This document shows positions 7,029 through 14,275 of a DNA stretch of 30,688 nucleotides, in pieces; the stretch's first letter is position 1, and the number at the start of each line of letters is the position of its first letter. The stretch covers positions 1-30,688 of the forward strand of contig JBFWMD010000045.1 of NCBI GenBank assembly GCA_050251775.1, given 5' to 3'. The translations under genes were made by a program, and so were the position numbers. This DNA comes from Paucidesulfovibrio sp050251775. GTDB taxonomy: Bacteria > Desulfobacterota > Desulfovibrionia > Desulfovibrionales > Desulfovibrionaceae. The notes beneath the pieces were generated by a model. It had not been told where the DNA came from. It saw nothing but the letters and a program-made list of their open reading frames with translations, and did not search any database.

Positions 7029-10000
7029 TCAGGTAGTGAAGTCGATATTCTCGTAGCTCAGGGAATCGGCGTCCGCCCCCCCCACAGTGCAAACCAAGTG
7101 CGCCCCTCCGTCCTCGTTGCCGTTGGAGTCGTACCAGAGCTGGTGGCCCGAGGTGTCGTAGACGAACACCGCAGAGCTGTCCGAGCCCGCTCCGCCGGTA
7201 TAGTTTCCGTCAATGTCCTCAGCCACGAAGTGCGATGCGTTCCAGGTGGCGTTGGTATACGTGAACTCGCTGCTCTCGAAGCGCAGCATGTCGTTGTCCC
7301 CGCAACCGCCGCTCGCTTGCTGGAAGTCCGTAATGGTGTCGCCGCCCTCGGTCACGCTGCGGAACAGGAACACATCGTTGCCGTCCCCGCCCGCGAGCTT
7401 GTCGTGGCCAAGGCCGCCCGCAAGGATGTTCACCACGTTGGTTCCAGCTATGGTGTCATCCAGGGACGAGCCGATCACATTGCCGAACCCGCTGATGCTG
7501 TCGTTGTTCCCATAGGTGTCCGCGACCGTGGTGTCCGCGAGGCTGAAGTTCAGGGCATGGGTTCCGGTTTCGCCATCAAAGGACAGGGTGTTCGAACCGC
7601 TGCCGCCGGATAAATCGTCCGCCCCGTCCCCGCCCGCGATGGTGTCGTCCCCGTTTCCGCCGGAAAGCGTATCCGCTCCCGCGCCGCCCACGAGGGTATC
7701 GTCCCCGGCGCCGCCCGTAACATGGAAGGCTGCGCCGTCTGTTTCCTGGGAGCCGTTAAAATTCAGAGTGTTGGTCCCGGTCAGGGCGGAGGCGTCCACG
7801 GTCAGCGTGCCGCTGGCGCCCGCCAGGCCGTCCAGGACTGTGAGGCTCGAACTGTCCCCATTGAGCAGGGTGATGGTCTCCACGTTGGTGACGTTGTCCA
7901 GAGCGGAAGCCTGCAAGCCCACGGCCTGGAGTTCATCGCCGCCGTCGCCGCCGTCCACATGCATGTTCGAGTTCATGGCCCCGCCCATCAGGAAGTGATC
8001 CGCTGAAGCCGATCCCGTGAAATGATAATACCCGCCGTCCTCGCGGGAGATGTCCGCTGTGAGGGATCCGGTCAGGTTCGAGGCGTCCACGGTCACGGTT
8101 TCACCCGTGGCCGCCACCGTGTCCTGGAACACGATGCTGGCATTCACGCCGCTGATGACGATGTTTTCGATGTTGGAGACGTTGTCCAGTTCCGTATTGG
8201 AACCGGAAGTCACGTAGTTGAGGGTGTCGCTCCCTCCAGCCCCGTCCACGCTGATGCTTCCGAAATTGCCGTAATTGAAGGTGTCGTCCAGTCCGGAGCC
8301 CACAAGATGTTCCATTCCGGTGAAGTGCTGGATCACATCGTTGCCCGCCACGCTGCCCGCGTCCGCGGCTGTGCGGGTCACGGTCAGGGCGTAGCCGATG
8401 TCTTCCCCGCCCGTTCTCGAATAGCGCAGGGAGTCGGTTCCGCTGCCGCCGTCGTAGTCGATGCTTCCCACACCCGCGTAGAAGGTGTCCGCGCCGCTGC
8501 CGCCCACAACCTTTTCTATGGATTCGAAGGTCTGGGTGTCGCTCCCAAAAACGACTTGACCCGAATTTTCAGTACTCAGGCTGAAGGTGAAAGTCAGATC
8601 CGTGCTCACGCCGTCATGGGTGAGCGTGTCTGAGCCGCCACCGCCGAAAATGCTGTCCGCGCCCGTTCCCGAATTGATGGTGTCGTCGCCCTCGCCCGCC
8701 ACGATGTAATCCGTCTTTTCGGAACCGGTGATGGTGTCGTCGCCGCCAAAGGCGTAAACCTTGACAATATCCTCACTGCCCCAACAGGAGTCAAACCGCA
8801 TGGAGGAAACATTGATGGCGTCGGTAGTCTCCGTGCCCTTGATCTCCAGGGTGGAAACGCCCGCTCCCTGGCCCAGCAGCTTGGTTCCGTTCCACCATGT
8901 GGAATCATTATTATTGAAGATGGCGGTCTGGCCGCCCGCAATCTTGATCTGCTCGATACCAGAGATGGACGCGCCGTCTCCGGCCCGGAAATCAGTGCTG
9001 GTCGCGACATGGAGCTGGTCATCCCCGGCTCCGCCGTCCACGGTTTCCCCGGCGGCGAAATCCCCGGTGTTGTAGACGAAGACATCCGCATCGTCCCCGC
9101 CGGAGAGCGTATCCGCGCCGCCCGCACCATTAAGGGTATCGTCACCGGAACCACCTTGAATCACGTTGGCCGCGCTCGATCCCGTGAGCGAATCCGCGGA
9201 GGCGGAACCCGTCAAATTTTCAAATCCTTCGACGACATCCCCGGCCGCGTCTCCGCCGGAAGCCGTGTTCGCGCCAATGTTTACGGTGACACCCGAACCG
9301 GAGCTCGCGTAGCTGAGCGTGTCCGCGCCCTCGCCGCCGTGCAGGTTGTCCGCGCCCCCCTTGCCCTCGATGAGGTCATCGCCGGAACCGCCATCAATGT
9401 CATTGGCCCCGGCATCTCCCGTGAGCACGTCCGCGAAGGACGAACCCACCAGATTCTCCACGTTGGAGAGCTTGTCTCCGGCGGCCTCGCCGCCCGTGTT
9501 GCCCGTGGCCGCGTTCACGGTCACGGTCACACCCGCCGTGGAATCCGTATAATAGACCGTATCCGTGCCCGAGCCGCCATTGATGGTGTCCGCGCCGTCG
9601 CCGCCATAGATCTGGTCGTCGCCCTGGTCGCCGTTGATCTGGTCATCGCCCGCGCCACCGTAAATGGTGTCGTCGCAGCTCCCGGTCCCGCCGTCCGCGC
9701 CGTCGTCGCCATTGAGCACGTCGTTGCCGTCGCCGCCGTAGATGGTGTCATTGCCGGACATGCCGTAAATGGTGTCCGCGCCGTCCCCACCCCGAAGAAC
9801 ATCGCCCGAGGTGTTATGGTCGCTGCCGCGCAACGTGTCATCACCGGCTGCCGAAATAACCTCGAAATATCCGTCGGTCTCGCTGCTGCCGTTGAAGAAC
9901 AAGGGAATGGAGCCGAACGCGCTGGCGTCCACCACGAGGGTTTTCCCAGCTGTGACGAGGTTGGGGTTGCTCGTGCCGCTGGTATTGATGTGTACGGAAG

Positions 10001-11360
10001 TCACGCCTGCAGTCGGAGCGTTGAGCACAATCTTGCTCACGCCTGAGATATGATTGAAGGTGTAGTTCAACGCGCCCGAGCCCGAGGGCGTGAACGTAAG
10101 CACAGTACTTCCTGTGCCGGTGTAGCCCCTGGCGTCGTTGTAGCTCGTGCCGAGATCGGCTTCGGCCACAGGGCCGGATCTGGTCGTGCCTCCGGCCGCG
10201 CCCGAACTCACGATATCGTCGTCGCCCGACCCCGCATAGGCGTTCTGGCCGCCAAAGAGCGACTGAAGCAGCGCCGCCACCCCGGTGGAAAGAGTCAGAC
10301 CCAGGTTTCCTGACGGGGTGTGCAGTATGAACCCGCTGCCGCTCTGGCTCACGGTTCCGAAGACAACGCCTTGGCCCGGCGTGCTTCCGGTCTGCCCGGT
10401 CCGCTGTTCCGGGTTATCCTGGGTCCCCTGGCCTCCCGGACCCTCCTGGACGTCGCTCTGGCCGCCCTCTTCCACGCTCGAAAAATCCCCGTCAAAGCCG
10501 TCCAGGGAGCCACCGTCCCCTTCGCCGCCCTGGTCCTCCGGGGGCTGACCGCCTTCCTGGTCGCCAGGGGCCTCACCACCCGCAGACTCTTCGCCCCCCT
10601 CGGAACCTTCGCCCGAGTCTGCGGCGTTGCCACCGGCCGCGTTTTGCGGTCCGCTCTCTCCGGCATCGCCCCCGTCCCCGCCCGACAGCTGTCCGGGATC
10701 GACAGGATGCCCGGAGCCTGGGTCGCCGGATTCGATCTCATCCGGGCTGTTGTAGCGGGGAGGGGTCTGGCCGAGGTTCCCGCTCTGGAACTGCTGGAAA
10801 TATTGATATTCGGCCACGGTCATCAGCCGCACGTCACCCGTGCCCAGGCTGTTGACCTCGACCTTTTCGCCGGACATGCCGAGCAGGCGGATCTGTCCGC
10901 CCTCGGCCACAGGAACCACCACCACGGGTTTGCCGTCGAACACGAGAATCAGATGCTGTTCCGTTGCGCCAGGAGAGGCAATGCCGGGAATAGCGTGCGC
11001 GGTGGTCGTGCCCCGGATGCCTATGGTGGCCAGGGGGCTCTTGAGTTCAAAACCGTCCGGGTTGTTGTCCACGATGGTCCCGGTCACGGAGCGGAACGTG
11101 CCCTGGGCCATGTCGAAAAGCAGCTGGCCCATACCCGTTCCCGGGTCATAGACGTATTCATCGAGCACGAGCACCGAGTCGTGACCCTGGGCCATGACCG
11201 TGTCGTCCTGAAAATGGATTTCCAAGGATCCGTCCGCACCGGTGCGGACCGTATCGTCCTGAAACACGGGGTCTCCCACGTGCAGAGGCCGCGTTCCCGC
11301 CTCGGACTCGGCCAGAGCCTGTCCGTGCGCGATGGATACAAAGCCTATGGGGTCAGCCAT
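7029..11360 (-). CDS. FecR-domain RTX repeat surface protein (LapA-like adhesin candidate)
   Basis: This encodes 1443 residues from the ATG at 11360 (GGAG 9 bp before it). Residues 1-190 form a FecR-like/retention-type module: DDTVRTGADGSLEIHF (35-50) and the hallmark LATIGIRGTTT (110-120). A Gly/Glu/Asp/Pro-rich linker follows (about 205-330) and contains NAAGG (240-244). From about residue 380 to 1400 come beta-rich segments and many RTX nonapeptides of the GGxGxD type that bind calcium, densest around 520-640. A VDAS...FNGSxETDG unit recurs. The C-terminus (ENIDFTT) fits an uncleaved type I secretion signal. It is probably exported by a type I system and kept at or released from the outer membrane; no transporter, LapD or LapG gene is in the window. 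A few Cys occur inside the repeat region, which is unusual. Confidence 0.88.
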   Translation of the reverse strand: MADPIGFVSIAHGQALAESEAGTRPLHVGDPVFQDDTVRTGADGSLEIHFQDDTVMAQGHDSVLVLDEYVYDPGTGMGQLLFDMAQGTFRSVTGTIVDNNPDGFELKSPLATIGIRGTTTAHAIPGIASPGATEQHLILVFDGKPVVVVPVAEGGQIRLLGMSGEKVEVNSLGTGDVRLMTVAEYQYFQQFQSGNLGQTPPRYNSPDEIESGDPGSGHPVDPGQLSGGDGGDAGESGPQNAAGGNAADSGEGSEGGEESAGGEAPGDQEGGQPPEDQGGEGDGGSLDGFDGDFSSVEEGGQSDVQEGPGGQGTQDNPEQRTGQTGSTPGQGVVFGTVSQSGSGFILHTPSGNLGLTLSTGVAALLQSLFGGQNAYAGSGDDDIVSSGAAGGTTRSGPVAEADLGTSYNDARGYTGTGSTVLTFTPSGSGALNYTFNHISGVSKIVLNAPTAGVTSVHINTSGTSNPNLVTAGKTLVVDASAFGSIPLFFNGSSETDGYFEVISAAGDDTLRGSDHNTSGDVLRGGDGADTIYGMSGNDTIYGGDGNDVLNGDDGADGGTGSCDDTIYGGAGDDQINGDQGDDQIYGGDGADTINGGSGTDTVYYTDSTAGVTVTVNAATGNTGGEAAGDKLSNVENLVGSSFADVLTGDAGANDIDGGSGDDLIEGKGGADNLHGGEGADTLSYASSGSGVTVNIGANTASGGDAAGDVVEGFENLTGSASADSLTGSSAANVIQGGSGDDTLNGAGGADTLSGGDDADVFVYNTGDFAAGETVDGGAGDDQLHVATSTDFRAGDGASISGIEQIKIAGGQTAIFNNNDSTWWNGTKLLGQGAGVSTLEIKGTETTDAINVSSMRFDSCWGSEDIVKVYAFGGDDTITGSEKTDYIVAGEGDDTINSGTGADSIFGGGGSDTLTHDGVSTDLTFTFSLSTENSGQVVFGSDTQTFESIEKVVGGSGADTFYAGVGSIDYDGGSGTDSLRYSRTGGEDIGYALTVTRTAADAGSVAGNDVIQHFTGMEHLVGSGLDDTFNYGNFGSISVDGAGGSDTLNYVTSGSNTELDNVSNIENIVISGVNASIVFQDTVAATGETVTVDASNLTGSLTADISREDGGYYHFTGSASADHFLMGGAMNSNMHVDGGDGGDELQAVGLQASALDNVTNVETITLLNGDSSSLTVLDGLAGASGTLTVDASALTGTNTLNFNGSQETDGAAFHVTGGAGDDTLVGGAGADTLSGGNGDDTIAGGDGADDLSGGSGSNTLSFDGETGTHALNFSLADTTVADTYGNNDSISGFGNVIGSSLDDTIAGTNVVNILAGGLGHDKLAGGDGNDVFLFRSVTEGGDTITDFQQASGGCGDNDMLRFESSEFTYTNATWNASHFVAEDIDGNYTGGAGSDSSAVFVYDTSGHQLWYDSNGNEDGGAHLVCTVGGADADSLSYENIDFTT

Positions 11361-11586
11361 TTTCAGTCGCTCCACACAAAATGGGTTGACGCATTCTCTC
11401 TTCGCCAACCTTTAATTATCAAAACTCTCTTTGCGACACAACGCCGTCGCGCTCCGGTCCGCCGCACGCGTTCCCGGCCAAAGCCCGAATCGCGCGTTCC
11501 CGGACCCGTACTGGAAACGCGGTCTTGTGTCGTCCGCAGGTATGGATTTTCCTTCACGAATGAGCTATCGCTTCTGTGAAAATATT

Positions 11587-11610
11587 CCTGTCACCCCCGG
11601 GGGTGACAGG
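11587..11610. promoter_or_regulatory. 24-bp perfect palindrome before a small exported peptide gene
   Basis: Two 12-bp half-sites CCTGTCACCCCC meet with no spacer. The site ends 5 bp before the AGGAG ribosome site of the gene at 11628. There is no T-run after it, so it is not an intrinsic terminator. It is either a dimeric regulator's operator or a 5'-UTR hairpin next to the ribosome site. Confidence 0.7.
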
Positions 11611-11627
11611 CAACCAGGAGAAGCCCC

Positions 11628-11840
11628 ATGAAAAAATTCTTTTCCTTTCTGATCTTCCTCGCGGTCATTGCCTGCTCCGCGATCTATGTGGCGCCTGTCG
11701 TGGGCCAGAAGTTGGACATGCCCTTTGAGGCGGGCAAACTCCAGGCCCCAGCCATCGAACGCCACCACGAAGCCGGACACGAGACCGAGGGACACGAAGC
11801 TCCGGCACACGAGGAAGCCCCGGCAGAAAGCCACAGCTGA
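11628..11840 (+). CDS. Small exported His/Glu-rich peptide
   Basis: This encodes 70 residues with AGGAGAA before the ATG. The N-terminus is a Sec-type hydrophobic segment (KKFFSFLIFLAVIACSAIYV), which could stay as a membrane anchor because no clear AxA site follows. The C-terminal third is rich in His and Glu: seven His within the last 26 residues (ERHHEAGHETEGHEAPAHEE), a pattern typical of weak metal-binding tails. I recognise no family. It is divergent from the RTX gene (267 bp between starts), and its own leader carries a 24-bp palindrome. Confidence 0.75.
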   Translation: MKKFFSFLIFLAVIACSAIYVAPVVGQKLDMPFEAGKLQAPAIERHHEAGHETEGHEAPAHEEAPAESHS

Positions 11841-11899
11841 TCTTGTTTCATTGCGACGCACTTCCGTCCGTTTTTTACTGAAGCATTTTCCGGCCCCGC

Positions 11900-12955
11900 T
11901 CAGATGTTCAGGGCGGAAAACGCGTTCCAGGTCTGGCAGCGCTCCCAGGAGCGCGCGTAGTCCTCGTGGATTCGTGTGCTCAGGGAGTCGGCCGAGGCGG
12001 CCTCCAGGAGCACTTCCCGACTGAGCGTCCAGGCCCTGTTGAGGAAAGCCTCGGGCAATGAGGCCACATGCACGCCAGCCAGCCCATGCAACTTGTGCAG
12101 CGAACCCGCATTGAGCGCGTCAAACCGGGCCTGCATCCAAAGATCTACTTCGGCTGCTGCCGCTTTCAGGGCCGCACGTTGTGACGCATCCAGCTTTTCC
12201 AGAGCCGCCACAGAGACCAGCGCCTCCAGCCGTCCGGACGGCTCCTGCCAGCCCGGCCCGTAATACCACGTTCCAGCCCCGGCCAGCCCGAGTTGCAGAT
12301 CGTGGTGCGGCCCGATCCAGTTGACCCCGTCCAGCGCCCCGGAGGCAAAGGCTTCCCGCAGCTCCTGCCCCGGCAGCATGACCACGCGCGCGCCTGCCCG
12401 CTCCAGCACCTTCCCGGCCAGCCCTGGGAAACGAAGACTCAGCCCCTGCAAATCCGAAAAATTGTTCAGCGCACGGCGGAACCAGCCGAACATCTGGGCG
12501 CCCGAGTCCCCCATGGACAGGGGCCGCACCCCGAAGGGCGCATAGGCCTGTTCCCAAAAGCGCAGGCCTTCGCCATCATAGAGCCAGGCGTTCAATCCAT
12601 TCTTGTCCATGCCAAAGGGCACGGAAGAAAACCATTGCGCGGCGGGGATCCTGTCGGCCCAATAATAGGCGGAGGAATGCCCCATTTCCGCCCGGCCCTC
12701 GGCCACCGCGTCGAAGACCTCCAGCGGACCGGCCAGTTCCCCGGCGGGCAGCGGCGTAATCCTCAGCGTCCCAGCGGTCAACTCGTTGACCCGCGAAGCA
12801 AAGCGTTCCATCCCCGGCCAGAACACATCCATGTCCCGGCTCCAGGCCGTGGCCATGCGCCACTCCAGACGCTTGCCCGCCCAGGACGCCGGCGCTCCGG
12901 CCACTGCGGCCACTGCGGCCAGGCCCATCCCCTTGAGCAGCTCTCTTCGACGCAT
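11900..12955 (-). CDS. TRAP transporter substrate-binding protein (DctP family), orphan
   Basis: This encodes 351 residues. The N-terminus is Tat-like (RRRELLKGM, then a hydrophobic stretch and a cut near SWA), which is known for some TRAP binding proteins. The mature domain follows the DctP pattern: EWRMATAWSRDMDVFWPGME, VFDAVAEGRAEMGHSSAYYW, WFSSVPFGMDK, and LQGLSLRFPG with the Arg that usually holds the ligand carboxylate, then ALDGVNWIGP. The ligand is probably an organic acid or other carboxylate. No DctQ or DctM membrane subunit lies next to it, so partners must be elsewhere. A GGGGGAAC-like site precedes the ATG. Confidence 0.9.
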   Translation of the reverse strand: MRRRELLKGMGLAAVAAVAGAPASWAGKRLEWRMATAWSRDMDVFWPGMERFASRVNELTAGTLRITPLPAGELAGPLEVFDAVAEGRAEMGHSSAYYWADRIPAAQWFSSVPFGMDKNGLNAWLYDGEGLRFWEQAYAPFGVRPLSMGDSGAQMFGWFRRALNNFSDLQGLSLRFPGLAGKVLERAGARVVMLPGQELREAFASGALDGVNWIGPHHDLQLGLAGAGTWYYGPGWQEPSGRLEALVSVAALEKLDASQRAALKAAAAEVDLWMQARFDALNAGSLHKLHGLAGVHVASLPEAFLNRAWTLSREVLLEAASADSLSTRIHEDYARSWERCQTWNAFSALNI

Positions 12956-12985
12956 GTTCCCCCCGAGGATCGCAAGGCGCTTTGG

Positions 12986-13351
12986 TCAACGCTTGCGGTA
13001 AAATTTCACGCTGTCCCCCCCCTGGCCCTTGCCAAGGTTGGGATAGTGTCGCACATACTCCCGCGTGCAGCGCAAGAAGCAGGCATTGTAGCGGTCTTCC
13101 TGAGCAAGCCGCTCCCGCTGTCGGGCAGCGGGTTCCCCGGCCTGATAACGCAAGGAAGGCCGGGGACAGGCCGCAATGCATTCACGCTCCCGGCGCTTCC
13201 ACTCCTCGGTACTCTGCGTACTCTTGTTGCTCTGGGCCTGAACTGTTCCCGCGCTCCAGGGCGTTCCCCCGGCCAGAAACAGGAGAAGGCAGACCCCGAA
13301 CAGCGCACGAATCAGCCCGCTTCCGAGGGAACTGGGGCTTGTTTTTCGCAT
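12986..13351 (-). CDS. Small exported twin-CX3C protein, paralogue A
   Basis: This encodes 121 residues. A signal peptide (FGVCLLLFLAGGTPWSAG, cut near VQAQ) is followed by a Ser/Thr linker and a helical hairpin. The hairpin has two CX3C pairs (CIAAC at 58-62 and CFLRC at 91-95), with 28 residues between them. The closest relative in the window is the gene at 16475, which shares the CIAACP block, an A-E-x-x-Y-N-x-C second helix and T-x-x-Y after the last Cys. Twin CX3C spacing suggests two disulphides locking antiparallel helices; this is inference. It is divergent from the gene at 13499 with a 147-bp gap. No clear ribosome site. Confidence 0.75.
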   Translation of the reverse strand: MRKTSPSSLGSGLIRALFGVCLLLFLAGGTPWSAGTVQAQSNKSTQSTEEWKRRERECIAACPRPSLRYQAGEPAARQRERLAQEDRYNACFLRCTREYVRHYPNLGKGQGGDSVKFYRKR

Positions 13352-13498
13352 ACGTACACTTTGCCGACCCGCGCGCCAGGAGTCAACCGAGTTTCAGGGC
13401 TGCGTTTCACCCTGAAAACTGGTATGGGACCTGCACTGCTAGGGCATTGAACCGATTCGCTCGCTGCGTTGGGCAGGGGGCCTTTTCCCGGAGGTAGC

Positions 13499-14272
13499 AT
13501 GACCCGCTTGTTCGCCCTGTTCGCGTTCCTCGCCGCTCTGGCCCTGGTCGGACTGCTTGTTGTCAATAATTTGACCACAGGCATGTCCGAAAACGCGGAC
13601 GCTTTCTTCCAGTCCGTGCGGGAGGGTCGGTTTGACACGGCCTACAACTACCTTTCCAAGGGCTTTCGCAACACGGTCAGCCCGGCGGAACTTCAGGCTT
13701 TCCTTCGCAGAGGTTCTTTGGACCGCTACATGACTTCGGCCTGGACCTCGCGCAGCTACACCGGCGACAGCGGCGAGCTGGAAGGGACCATCTACGCCGA
13801 GGACGGCTCGGTTACGCCTCTGGTCCTGACTTTCGTCAAGGAATCCGACGAATGGCGCATCCATTTCATCGACGCCCGGCTGCCCGGCCTGGCTCGCAAG
13901 GAAATCACCAAGACCCTGCCTGACCAGGAACTGCTGGAACGCATGGCCGCCGATACGGCCATGCTCTTTGCGGAGGGCATCGAACAAAAGGATTTCCACC
14001 CGTTTCATGCCGCTATTTCCACGCTCTGGTCCAGCCAGGTTTCCCCGGAAGAACTGCTGGAAGCCTTTGCTCCGTTCATCGCCAAACACGTGGACCTGAC
14101 CGGATACGACCAGATTTCCCCGGTTTTCAGTGAACCCCCGACCATCAATGCGGATGGCGTGCTTGTGCTCAAGGGCTATTTCCCGCATGAACGCGGCCTG
14201 CTGCGCTTCCGCATGGAATTCGTGTTCGAGTACCCGGAATGGAAGCTCCGGGGCATCGACATGCGCATCTAG
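13499..14272 (+). CDS. Membrane-anchored periplasmic protein of unknown function
   Basis: This encodes 257 residues from the ATG at 13499, preceded by GGAGG. There is an N-terminal membrane anchor (LFALFAFLAALALVGLLVV), then two similar alpha/beta halves. The first opens with ENADAFFQSVREGRFDTAYNYL and ends with WRIHFIDARL; the second opens near ELLERMAADTAMLFAEGIEQ and ends with WKLRGIDMRI. Both fit the NTF2/DUF4019-like pattern (helix with a long-loop strand and a terminal W-x-I/L strand). So it is probably a two-domain, NTF2-like exported protein. It is the first gene of a three-gene plus-strand unit with the HEAT-Sel1 and twin-CX3C genes. Confidence 0.75.
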   Translation: MTRLFALFAFLAALALVGLLVVNNLTTGMSENADAFFQSVREGRFDTAYNYLSKGFRNTVSPAELQAFLRRGSLDRYMTSAWTSRSYTGDSGELEGTIYAEDGSVTPLVLTFVKESDEWRIHFIDARLPGLARKEITKTLPDQELLERMAADTAMLFAEGIEQKDFHPFHAAISTLWSSQVSPEELLEAFAPFIAKHVDLTGYDQISPVFSEPPTINADGVLVLKGYFPHERGLLRFRMEFVFEYPEWKLRGIDMRI

Positions 14273-14275
14273 GCC

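Noticed and set aside
7600..10000. Regularly spaced repeats that could be taken for a CRISPR or satellite array
   Set aside because: The period is 27 bp with coding variation and encodes GGxGxD nonapeptides; there are no unique spacers.
9009..11579. Long plus-strand open frames opposite the RTX gene (for example 9009-10046 and 10320-11579)
   Set aside because: They mirror the repeat codons of the RTX gene (GVIAGHAVNGV-like runs) and have no independent signals.
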